This document shows positions 7,368 to 14,853 of a DNA stretch of 35,163 bases, piece after piece. Source of the stretch: Bacillota bacterium (lineage in GTDB: Bacteria > Vulcanimicrobiota > JAJTBE01). Both the position numbers and the translations under genes were made by a program. Location: assembly GCA_021287065.1 (NCBI GenBank), contig JAJTBE010000177.1, positions 1-35,163 of the forward strand. Direction: 5' to 3'. The notes under the pieces were generated by a model, which saw only the letters and a list, made by a program, of their open reading frames with translations, had not been told where the DNA came from and did not search any database. Position 1 is the first letter of the stretch, and each line of letters opens with the position of its first letter.

Positions 7368-9074
7368 TTACCTGACATCATTTTCAAAAGCTTGTGCGGT
7401 TTTTGCTTTTCTTTTCGACATTGATTTTTCGATTGCTTCTATTACTTCCGAGAACAGGAAAGGTTTCGCCATAATATAATCGATGTTAAACTCGTCCATT
7501 TTATCGCGGTCAAGCCTTGATTCCCATCCGGTAATCATAATAATAGGCAGTGAAGGATCAATGTCCCTTACTTTCACCGACAACTGGTAACCCGACATAC
7601 CGGGCATTCCCAAATCAGTGAACATAAGGTCAAATTTTGCCTCTCCAAGCAGCTCTATAGCTGTCTCTCCTTTGGCGGCAAGCACAACCTGATAACCTTC
7701 AAGTTTAAGCAGGTTTTCCAGCAGCATCCTCACCGAGGGATCATCTTCCACAACCAGAATTTTCGGCACTGCATTTTTGATATGGCTATCCTGCAGAGCG
7801 GGCATTTCCTCCGGTTCCGCTTCCACAGGCGGGAATTCAAATTTCATTTTTATTCCGCCTCCCATTTTTACCTCCATTTCAAACTTACCATTGTGCCGCT
7901 TCATTATTTCTTTTATCAGATCCATGTTTCTGCTATACTCCTGAACAACAGAATCTGTCATAAAAGGGTTCCCCAAAGCTTCCATAGACATATGCCCGGC
8001 ACCGCGGACCGCTGTTATCTGAACATTTATATTCTGTCCTGCAAAAGTCTGGATGTTAATCCTTCCCCCATTGGGTATGCTTTCCATTGCCTTGAGAACC
8101 GCATTCATAAAACTATGCAGTATCAGAGCTTTATTTCCATTAATTTCCGGGGTTTCGGCAAGATCCATTTCAACCCGGTATTCTGTATTTTTCGCCCATG
8201 CTTCATCTCTCCACTTGGGAGAAGTAAGTTCCACCGCTTTCTTAACCACTGCGCCGGGGTCCAGCTTTTCCATCTCCTGCACAAGGCTGACTTTTCTCAT
8301 TTCCTCAAGTTCCCTGAGATTTTCCCGGCCATTGACCGCATTATTCTTCATTTCCTCAATGGTCTGAAGAGCCTGGGGGTCGGAAATCTGCTTTTCCAGC
8401 ATTTCAAGCTGCCCCACAATACCGGTCAAAATACCGTTGATGTTAAAAAACGCATTTGAGCTGAATTCAGCCACCATACGATCTGCTTCAAGCCCAATCA
8501 GGTTTTCTTCAAGCTTTTCAATCTTTTTATGGAACTCGTTAAACTTTTTGCGATAAAAATGCATTTCCTGAGAAATAGAGAGAATTTCCGCAGCAACTTC
8601 AAGCATGGAAACATCTTTGGGAAGTGCGCCTTCTTCGTTTTTTGAAAAACAGGCAACTATTCCGAGAAACTTATCCCTCACCATGATGGGTGCAAGATAA
8701 GCCCAGCGGTATCCATCCCTGATCAGAACTTTTTCGTAGGTATCTCCGTTAGAGCGGGTTTCGATTTTACGCGCAAGAGGACCTTCGATTTCCTGCAGTG
8801 TCTGGATAACAGGGGAATTGGGAGAATAAAAATCAAGAATTCTTTTGCATTTTATCGCTCCTGTTATGTCCCTGTTAACAAAACATTCCCTCGATATATT
8901 ATATTCCACAACTTTTACGAGTTCCCATCCTGAAAGAACCTTCAGTTTTTCCTCCATCAATCCGGCAAACTCGCTCCATGTGGAAAAGAAAAGGGCTGAT
9001 CCGATTATTTCCCTGAGTATGTTTTTTGTTGCTTCGTCTATGGCAAAAATTGGATGTTCGTTGTATTCCGACAT
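7368..9074 (-). CDS. GAF / pseudo-histidine kinase / receiver hybrid protein
   Basis: 568 residues, soluble. Residues 20-170 resemble a GAF sensor (YLAPIMVRDKFLGIVACFS), then a coiled coil to about 200. The dimerisation helix (INGILTGIVGQLEML, 212-226) aligns with the AHDFNNLLTGILG type found in hybrid kinases, but the phospho-accepting histidine aligns with Phe210. The ATPase domain keeps the N-box Asn (SFMNAVLKAMES, about 324) and GGRINI. The G1 DxGxG motif is reduced to AVRGAGHM, and the G2 glycine-rich lid is missing. The receiver at 438-552 is intact: Asp444/445, phospho-acceptor Asp487 in TDLGMPGMSG, Thr515 and Lys537. The protein is probably a non-catalytic scaffold or a receiver whose phosphorylation comes from another kinase, such as that at 10002-12008. 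Confidence 0.85.
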   Translation of the reverse strand: MSEYNEHPIFAIDEATKNILREIIGSALFFSTWSEFAGLMEEKLKVLSGWELVKVVEYNISRECFVNRDITGAIKCKRILDFYSPNSPVIQTLQEIEGPLARKIETRSNGDTYEKVLIRDGYRWAYLAPIMVRDKFLGIVACFSKNEEGALPKDVSMLEVAAEILSISQEMHFYRKKFNEFHKKIEKLEENLIGLEADRMVAEFSSNAFFNINGILTGIVGQLEMLEKQISDPQALQTIEEMKNNAVNGRENLRELEEMRKVSLVQEMEKLDPGAVVKKAVELTSPKWRDEAWAKNTEYRVEMDLAETPEINGNKALILHSFMNAVLKAMESIPNGGRINIQTFAGQNINVQITAVRGAGHMSMEALGNPFMTDSVVQEYSRNMDLIKEIMKRHNGKFEMEVKMGGGIKMKFEFPPVEAEPEEMPALQDSHIKNAVPKILVVEDDPSVRMLLENLLKLEGYQVVLAAKGETAIELLGEAKFDLMFTDLGMPGMSGYQLSVKVRDIDPSLPIIMITGWESRLDRDKMDEFNIDYIMAKPFLFSEVIEAIEKSMSKRKAKTAQAFENDVR

Positions 9075-9096
9075 GTTTCACCCTCTGCAGGAAGTA

Positions 9097-9124
9097 TTGA
9101 CAATAAAGTCAGTTATGTTATAAT
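9097..9124 (+). promoter_or_regulatory. Consensus promoter driving the TPP riboswitch RNA
   Basis: TTGACA (9097-9102), 16-nt spacer, TATAAT (9119-9124): both hexamers match the sigma-70/A consensus exactly. The start point expected 6-7 nt later falls at the first base of riboswitch stem P1 (9131). It faces away from the minus-strand gene that starts at 9074. Confidence 0.85.
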
Positions 9125-9130
9125 AAATAT

Positions 9131-9228
9131 GGCGACGGGGGAGCTGGTAATATCCAGCTGAGAGTACGGCGAGATCAGTCGTTGCCCCTCATAACCTGAT
9201 CCGGACAATACCGGCGTAGGAAGTTGCC
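9131..9228 (+). promoter_or_regulatory. TPP (THI-element) riboswitch, orphan
   Basis: All hallmark parts are in order. P1 is GGCGAC (9131-9136) with GTTGCC (9223-9228). P2 is GGGG with CCCC (9184-9187). P3 is AGCTGG/CCAGCT, followed by the conserved CTGAGAG. A P3a arm CGGCGA/TCGTTG follows. The pyrophosphate-side half is AACCTGATCCGGACAATA then CCGGCGTAGG (9194-9220), only slightly different from the classical CCTGATCTGGATAATGCCAGCGTAGGGA. TPP riboswitches normally control thi genes on their own strand. Here the next genes on both sides (ending at 9262 and starting at 9074) are on the minus strand, and no thiamine gene is in the window. The element is therefore a stand-alone transcript, an antisense leader, or the remnant of a lost thi operon. 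Confidence 0.93.
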
Positions 9229-9256
9229 ATCCCGGTTCTGCCGGGATTTTTATTTT
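9229..9256 (+). terminator. Intrinsic terminator directly after the TPP riboswitch
   Basis: ATCCCGG (9229-9235), loop TTCTG, CCGGGAT (9241-9247), then TTTTATTTT. It begins at the base after P1 ends, so the ligand-bound aptamer and the terminator can form together; the CCGG of P5 could also pair with the terminator arm as an antiterminator. Transcription stops just before the 3' end of the antisense-oriented response-regulator gene. Confidence 0.88.
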
Positions 9257-9261
9257 CGGGA

Positions 9262-9942
9262 CTATTCCACAAGACCTTTTCTCATTGCCGTAGCTACTGC
9301 CTGCGCTCTGTCTCCCACTTCCAGTTTTCTGAAAATCGAACGCAGATGCGCCTTTACGGTTTTTTCGCTGATTGTGAGATCATTTGCAACTTCTTTGTTG
9401 GATTTGCCGTCGGCAACAAGCTGAAGCACTTCAACTTCTCTGTCGGAAAGTTCCCTTATGCTCAGAGGTTTGCCGGAACTCTGCGACTTAACCGATGATA
9501 TTTCCGCCAGATCCTGAAGAACTTTTCTCGCAAGAGAAGGCTGAATATATGATCCGCCGGAATGAACCACCTTTATGTTACGAATCAGATCTTCCTGAGA
9601 AATATCTTTGAGCACATAACCGGTAGCGCCTGCTCTCACTGATTCCCTTACATACTCTTCTTCATCATACATGGATAAAATCATAATTTCAGTATCAGGA
9701 AGCTCCCGTTTGATCATCTTTGTTGCTTCGATGCCGTTTACTCCGGGCAGCTTAATATCCATAAGGATAATATCAGGCTTCAGTTCAAGGGCTTTTTTTC
9801 TTGCCTGCTCTGCATCGGCAGCCTGTCCGACCACTGAAAAATCTTCTTCCAGCCCAAGCATTTGTGCAAAACCTTCGCGGACAAGGGTATGATCATCCAC
9901 CAGCAATATTTTTATTCTGTTTTCATCACTATTATTCTTCAA
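9262..9942 (-). CDS. NarL/FixJ-type response regulator
   Basis: An N-terminal receiver (KILLVDDHTLVREGF, phospho-acceptor in DIILMDIKLPGVNG, switch LSMYDEEEYV, lysine in YVLKDIS) is followed by a LuxR-type helix-turn-helix (LSDREVEVLQLVADGKSNKE, then ISEKTVKAHLRSIFRKL). It is a transcription factor activated by phosphorylation, most likely by the HisKA_3 kinase encoded just upstream in the same operon. I place the start at TTG 9942 (226 aa, MKNNSDENRIKILLVDD) because GAGGAGGA at 9957-9950 stands 7 nt before it. An ATG at 9963 or GTG at 9972 would add residues but lacks a ribosome site. The orphan TPP riboswitch transcript points at the 3' end of this gene. Confidence 0.93.
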   Translation of the reverse strand: MKNNSDENRIKILLVDDHTLVREGFAQMLGLEEDFSVVGQAADAEQARKKALELKPDIILMDIKLPGVNGIEATKMIKRELPDTEIMILSMYDEEEYVRESVRAGATGYVLKDISQEDLIRNIKVVHSGGSYIQPSLARKVLQDLAEISSVKSQSSGKPLSIRELSDREVEVLQLVADGKSNKEVANDLTISEKTVKAHLRSIFRKLEVGDRAQAVATAMRKGLVE

Positions 9943-10001
9943 AACAAGGTCCTCCTCAGGCATATAAAACACAAATTTTACTCACTGCAGCCTGCATATC
10001 A

Positions 10002-12008
10002 TTATCCGGATTCTTCAAGAATTTTGTTCACACTGTCAATCAGACGATTGCGGTCCTCTTTAACAATCGGAATCGAAGCAGTTACGATGCAGCCCATTCC
10101 ATTTTCAGTAGCAACTTTAAACGAACCGCCGAGGAGTGAGATTCTTTCCTTCATTCCCTGAAGTCCATGGGAATCTCCCCTCAGAAAACGCTTAGTTACT
10201 TCTTCCCAGTCAAAACCTTTACCATTATCGCTTATTCTCAGATTTACCATTTTTGGTTCGAAGTTGAGCCTGATAAGGGCTTTGTCTGCTTTCGAATGCC
10301 GCTTTATATTTGTCAGAGCTTCCTGTATAATACGGAAAACTGCGGTCTCCACCGATGTGGGCAGACGTTTTTCACGGGTATTGATATGAAATTCAACTTC
10401 GATGGTGTTTTCTTTCTCAAATCTCTTGATGTAATTTTCAAGGGAAGGAATCAAACCCAAATCATCAAGAGATGAAGGACGCAGATTGAAGATAATCTGC
10501 CTGACCTCTTTCACATTCTCCGCTACTACATTTTTTAACTCTTCCAGATTTTCCGCCACCTGGGAAGGGTCTTTTTTTATGAGGGACTGACAAGACTGAA
10601 CCCTTGTCAGAATACCCACAAGCGATTGGGCTATGGTATCGTGGATTTCCGCCGCCATTCGTTTGCGCTCTTCTTCCTGTGCCTGAATCAGCTTATTGAG
10701 GAGCTGCTCGACAAGACGCTGTTTCTGCCTTGTGGATTCGTAAAGATTCGCATTTTCAATGGCAATAGCCGCCTGCCCTGCAAGAATGGAAAGAAGTCCC
10801 ACCGCCTCGGTATTGATCCATTCCATTTCTGTGGAAAAAACCGCAATAAGCCCCATCAGCTTTTCTTTGGACTGAAGCGGAACCGCAACCATGCTGTGCA
10901 TTGCTTCTTCAGCAGCAGCGAGAGTTAGTGGTGATACTCCCCACCCTCTCAGTTTCGAAACCACCATTGGACGGCGAAGGGCAATCATCTCTTCGATAAT
11001 GGGATCAGAGAGGGACATTTTGACGCTTTTACGGAAACTTTCCGACAAACCAAGTGTGTTGGATATGACAAATTTTTCCTTTTCCTCGTCATACATCACT
11101 ATTGCGCAGGCATCCACCTTGCTGATGCGGGTGGCGAGGTTGGATATTTTCTCAAATAAAAACCACAGATCAAGCGGAGAAACGACAATCTGCGACATTT
11201 CATTGAGGATGGACAATTCCTTTACCCTTGTATTCAGCTCGTTTACAAGGGATTTTTCCTTAGCCCGGCTTGCCTCATAGTCTTCAAGAATCGCTTTTAT
11301 CAGATTTACCGGCTGTCCCTGAATTATGCGCACATTCTTGTTTTGTCCGAGCTGCATAAAGTTTTCGTCAGACTCAGACCTCACATCAATAACAAGTTCA
11401 ACTCCGGGAGTATCAAGCAACTCTTCCGGCGAACCGGCTCTCAGCACTTTCATCTTTTTCAGAATATCCGCAGCCTGTTCTGACGGTGAAACATCAAAAA
11501 AAGCAACAAGATCAACGGACGCAGAGCCGTATAATGCAGAAGCCAGATAACGAAAAGACTCTCCCTCCCCTATCAGGCCCAGTTTAATCTGCCTTGATAC
11601 GGGGATTTTTCTGTGTTCAATCACTTTTCTGCGGCTCAGAATCTCCTCTACCATTTCCATCAGGCGCAGCGGATTGAAAGGCTTGCTCAGGTAGTCTTCA
11701 ACTCCCTCAATCAGCCCTCGCTCCTTGCCTTCCTTCATGGATACTCCCGTGAGAAGAATAACGGGAATATTTTCTGTCTGTTTATCTTCTTTCAGACGCG
11801 CAATAACCTGCCATCCGTCCATCTCAGGCATAATGACATCGAGAATAATAAGATCAGGATGTTTAGTCTGAATCAGGTTCAAAGCTGATTTACCGTCGTA
11901 CGAAACCATAGTTTCATAACCTTCAAATTTCAGGTTGACTTCAATCAGCTTGGCAATGTCCTTGTTATCATCAGCTACAAGAATTTTAACCCGATTTTTT
12001 TCATCCAT
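10002..12008 (-). CDS. Receiver-GAF-HisKA_3 histidine kinase (NarX/DegS-like)
   Basis: 668 residues, with no membrane segment. An intact receiver fills 1-125 (Asp57 in LIILDVIMPEMDG, Lys109). Residues 140-240 form a Rossmann-like region (KLGLIGEGESFRYLASAL, then VDLVAFFDVSP and VELVIDV), resembling NAD(P)-binding-like modules placed between receivers and kinase parts in other sensor proteins. A coiled coil and GAF domain (about 265-420; MHSMVAVPLQSKEKLMGLIA) follow. Residues 440-515 are a HisKA_3 domain with EERKRMAAEIHDTIAQSL (His456) and IFNLRPSSLDDLGL. The HATPase domain has Asn567, DNGKGFD (594-600) and GLQGMKERISLLGG. This kind of kinase phosphorylates NarL-type regulators such as the one 59 bp downstream. 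Its own receiver permits regulation by another kinase. Confidence 0.93.
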   Translation of the reverse strand: MDEKNRVKILVADDNKDIAKLIEVNLKFEGYETMVSYDGKSALNLIQTKHPDLIILDVIMPEMDGWQVIARLKEDKQTENIPVILLTGVSMKEGKERGLIEGVEDYLSKPFNPLRLMEMVEEILSRRKVIEHRKIPVSRQIKLGLIGEGESFRYLASALYGSASVDLVAFFDVSPSEQAADILKKMKVLRAGSPEELLDTPGVELVIDVRSESDENFMQLGQNKNVRIIQGQPVNLIKAILEDYEASRAKEKSLVNELNTRVKELSILNEMSQIVVSPLDLWFLFEKISNLATRISKVDACAIVMYDEEKEKFVISNTLGLSESFRKSVKMSLSDPIIEEMIALRRPMVVSKLRGWGVSPLTLAAAEEAMHSMVAVPLQSKEKLMGLIAVFSTEMEWINTEAVGLLSILAGQAAIAIENANLYESTRQKQRLVEQLLNKLIQAQEEERKRMAAEIHDTIAQSLVGILTRVQSCQSLIKKDPSQVAENLEELKNVVAENVKEVRQIIFNLRPSSLDDLGLIPSLENYIKRFEKENTIEVEFHINTREKRLPTSVETAVFRIIQEALTNIKRHSKADKALIRLNFEPKMVNLRISDNGKGFDWEEVTKRFLRGDSHGLQGMKERISLLGGSFKVATENGMGCIVTASIPIVKEDRNRLIDSVNKILEESG

Positions 12009-12014
12009 CTGTTA

Positions 12015-12362
12015 TTATAACACTTCCCTGAGTTTTGCAGCGGCAGCGGTAATTTCAATGCGCAGAAGACCCATGTTTACTGCGGGTGATGCTGCAACTG
12101 CAAGAAAAGTTGATTCGTCAATGGTTTTAAAGAAAAATCCGGCGTTTTCCGATTCGATTCCGAAGAATTTAACGCCGCCCTTCTGAAGTTTTTCTTCCAT
12201 AAGGGATTCGGCAACACCAAATATGTCTGCGGACATAGCGCCTACGGCATCCATATCCAGCTCGGTTTCCCAGGAGGATACTATGACCAGTCCGTCCTTA
12301 CCGATGATAAGGGATCCGAGAACTTCCGGCAATTGGTTCAGTTCTTCAAGAATAGTTTCCAT
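12015..12362 (-). CDS. Roadblock/LC7 domain protein
   Basis: 115 residues making a single Roadblock/LC7 fold: METILEELNQLPEVLGSLII, then GKDGLVIVSSWETELDMDAVGAMSADIF in two parts, a long helix, and the C-terminal strand TFLAVAASPAVNMGLLRIEI. Such proteins (MglB-like) form dimers that bind small Ras-like GTPases or act as scaffolds in polarity and gliding systems. No GTPase gene is in the window. GGAGGT precedes the ATG, and the kinase gene starts 6 bp after the stop, so the two are translationally close. Its N-terminal pattern resembles the last Roadblock domain of the neighbouring 816-residue protein (VVGKDGLIIES), suggesting duplication. Confidence 0.88.
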   Translation of the reverse strand: METILEELNQLPEVLGSLIIGKDGLVIVSSWETELDMDAVGAMSADIFGVAESLMEEKLQKGGVKFFGIESENAGFFFKTIDESTFLAVAASPAVNMGLLRIEITAAAAKLREVL

Positions 12363-12400
12363 TTTTACCTCCAGATATTGTAAAAGCGTTAATTTTCATA

Positions 12401-14851
12401 TTAAGAAAGGGCGGATTTAATCATAAGAGCTGCCTGCGGAAGCTGGCTCTGCCAGACATCACGGTTAGCGCTCAAATCAAGACAAGTGGCAAGGATAGCT
12501 TCACCCTCGATGGGTATCATATTGTAAAGGGCGTTGCTTGTCTTTATAAGGACATGCTTGAGAGAGCCGATATTAAGGGATTCGAAATACTGCTCGTCTT
12601 CCGACATAACCATTCCCGTAAAGTAGGCTAATGTATCGGGATCCTTTTCACCTGTGATGTTCGATTCGATAATAAGGCCATCCTTACCCACCACAAGGTT
12701 GCCTTCAACTCCGTCAGCTTTGGAAAGATCTTCGAGAACTTTCTTCAGGATAGCTTCTCTGAGAACCACCTCGCCGGGAAGCATTCCGCCTTCGTCTTCA
12801 ACTTCGCCGAATTTCCGTTCTTCAGCGGCTACAACAAGCACATCTTCACCGGGGAATATCCTGACTCTTCCTGATCTGCCTTCGAGATGGATCGACTCAG
12901 CTTTTCCGAGACCGGATTCCTCAAGGGAATTCTGGATGTTCTGAGTTATTATGGATGAATAGGCGCAGAGTGAGTCGGCATCCATATCCGGGCCTGCTGC
13001 ATTACAAATAATAAGACCGTTTTTATCTGCCAGAACCGCCTTAAAACTTCCGATACCGTTTATACGGTGGAGTTTTGTGTCAAGAGTCAGGTAATGGCCT
13101 GAAATACCTTCGTTTTTAACTGTATCAAGAATATCATCTGCTACTGCTTCCAGTTCCTCTTCTGCGTTGTCAGCACTGATGGGAAGGTCAACCATCGGAA
13201 GAATTTCGGTAGGCAGGGATTCCATAAACTCCATTGCAAATTCCCGGCCTTCGTGGGGCAGTTTAATTTCCGCAGCGGATTCGTCAGACAGCAGACTTTC
13301 CTCTTCACCCTTCAGGTCAGGAGAAGGAATGGAAAGATCTTCACTAATCGGCATTTCTTCAATTATCGGTTCGAGCATCTCTTCAGGAAGAACCTCTTCC
13401 ACCGATTCTTCAAGTTTTTCATCAGGTATGGGCAGCTCAAGGGTTATCTCCGGTTTGATTTCCATGGTTTCGATGATATCAGGTATAATCTCGGTTATCG
13501 GACTGAGTGAATCCAGCTCCTCACCGGGAATAACTTCCGTGAAGCCTTCCATCTTTTCGAAGGTTTCTTCTTCCTCTTTAGGAGTCTTCTTTCTGATTTC
13601 CCTGCGGACGGGAGCTTCGTGCACAACAGGCATATACTCTTTGCCGGCAAAGAATTTATCTTCAAACATCTGGAGAATGCTTATGCTGGTTTCCTGTCTG
13701 AAATTACGGAAAATTCTCTCCATAAAGATTTCCCGCTTATGACGGAAGCATTCGGAAACATAGTTTTCAAGCTCATCAAGTCCCTCAACCAGAGTAAGGG
13801 GAATGCTGCTGATGTAGTTTTTAAGATACATTCTCACATCCAGAGGCACCGGGTGGGCTGAAATCAGAATTGCTCTGAAAGGTTTGAAATACTGAACTCT
13901 GGACAGAAACATAAATATGTCCTGAAGCCTGATTGGTTCATCCTTAACTTCAAACATAAAGAATTCGCCAAGGGTATTGACGAAAAGATCGAAAATTCTG
14001 TTATTCTTCTCAATTTTATAATAAATATCGTCAACATTTATGCCGAGATCTTCAAGCACATAGAGAAGGTGGAGAGCGAGCCAGTAGTTTGGTTTTGAGA
14101 ATTTTTTACCCTGCTCCGAGCAGCTGACCTGAACGGAAATCTTTTCCTCAGAAATCAGCCTGCCGCAGTTAAAACACTTCAACCCAAGGGCGCGGGCTTC
14201 GTCAAGGGCGGTAATCGAGTTGACTCTGCTTATCTGCATACCGGTTTTAACGCAGGAAACAAAGAACTCCTTATTAATCAGACCCAGCATTTCAAGCTGG
14301 TTAAGCATTCCGGGCGTGTCGTAATCCGCTTCCCCTGTAGTCAGTTCTTCCTGAAAACAGCTTCCGAGGCCGCTGATTTTCTGAAGAAGGCTGCGAAGGT
14401 TGTCATCCTTCATAACAAAGGCAGCTTCCATCTCCATCTGGTTCAGGGCGAGAACTTCCGCTTCTTCCTTGATAAGTTCAAACTGCTTATTGCTTATTTC
14501 CACAGGCTGCCATGAGGTTTTCTGGGAGCTGCCCATAAGAGCTGCATCCCGCACCTTTTCCCTGAAACCTGAGAAAACCTGCTTGCCTTCATCTCCGGCA
14601 AGAATAGTCCCGGCTTCAATGGACTGCTCATCCTGAGCAACCATGTAATACAGCATCTGCCCTGAATTTGTGAAGAAAATTTCTCCGCCATAGAAACAGG
14701 AGCCGTCCATAGGATCTATGCCAAGCTTTTCCCTTCTTTTGCCGTGAATTTTATGTATCAGGGGTTTATACTGTTTTGACAGCTCTTCCCATATATTTTC
14801 GCTGGTCCGCTGATTAATGGGCACATCCAGTCTTTCGCGAATTATATCCAT
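12401..14851 (-). CDS. Large protein with PD-(D/E)XK-like core and two C-terminal Roadblock/LC7 domains
   Basis: 816 residues. The N-terminal 220 residues are not recognised (contains GGEIFFTNSGQMLYYMVAQ, resembling a DUF4388-like or sensor-type sheet). A CxxC at 226-229 (KCFNCGRLI) follows. Residues 255-370 look like a restriction-endonuclease-like fold: helix NYWLALHLLYVLEDLG, strand RIFDLFV with Asp288, strand EFFMFEVKD with Glu301-x-Lys303, then a helix and AILISAHPV. A proline/glutamate-rich acidic linker runs from about 425 to 570. Two Roadblock domains follow (about 587-680, with FKAVLADKNGLIICNA, and about 697-816, with GNLVVGKDGLIIESN). It starts only 2 bp after the giant TPR gene, with AAGGAG as ribosome site. 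Its role is unknown; it is probably a scaffold or GTPase-interacting hub of the same signalling system. Confidence 0.75.
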   Translation of the reverse strand: MDIIRERLDVPINQRTSENIWEELSKQYKPLIHKIHGKRREKLGIDPMDGSCFYGGEIFFTNSGQMLYYMVAQDEQSIEAGTILAGDEGKQVFSGFREKVRDAALMGSSQKTSWQPVEISNKQFELIKEEAEVLALNQMEMEAAFVMKDDNLRSLLQKISGLGSCFQEELTTGEADYDTPGMLNQLEMLGLINKEFFVSCVKTGMQISRVNSITALDEARALGLKCFNCGRLISEEKISVQVSCSEQGKKFSKPNYWLALHLLYVLEDLGINVDDIYYKIEKNNRIFDLFVNTLGEFFMFEVKDEPIRLQDIFMFLSRVQYFKPFRAILISAHPVPLDVRMYLKNYISSIPLTLVEGLDELENYVSECFRHKREIFMERIFRNFRQETSISILQMFEDKFFAGKEYMPVVHEAPVRREIRKKTPKEEEETFEKMEGFTEVIPGEELDSLSPITEIIPDIIETMEIKPEITLELPIPDEKLEESVEEVLPEEMLEPIIEEMPISEDLSIPSPDLKGEEESLLSDESAAEIKLPHEGREFAMEFMESLPTEILPMVDLPISADNAEEELEAVADDILDTVKNEGISGHYLTLDTKLHRINGIGSFKAVLADKNGLIICNAAGPDMDADSLCAYSSIITQNIQNSLEESGLGKAESIHLEGRSGRVRIFPGEDVLVVAAEERKFGEVEDEGGMLPGEVVLREAILKKVLEDLSKADGVEGNLVVGKDGLIIESNITGEKDPDTLAYFTGMVMSEDEQYFESLNIGSLKHVLIKTSNALYNMIPIEGEAILATCLDLSANRDVWQSQLPQAALMIKSALS

Positions 14852-14853
14852 GG

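Noticed and set aside
9224-9424. A 66-residue open frame right after the riboswitch as its target gene
   Set aside because: It starts inside stem P1, runs through the terminator, is fully antisense to the response regulator, and resembles no thiamine gene.
7368-9972. TPP riboswitch as leader of the minus-strand genes
   Set aside because: The motif order, promoter and terminator all read on the plus strand; the minus-strand sequence has no aptamer.
9961-9972. GTG or ATG start for the response regulator
   Set aside because: Neither has a ribosome site; GAGGAGGA lies inside that stretch and points to TTG 9942, though the ATG cannot be excluded.
7782-14636. Many plus-strand open frames opposite the signalling genes
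   Set aside because: They are shadows of high-quality minus-strand genes with clear domains and ribosome sites.
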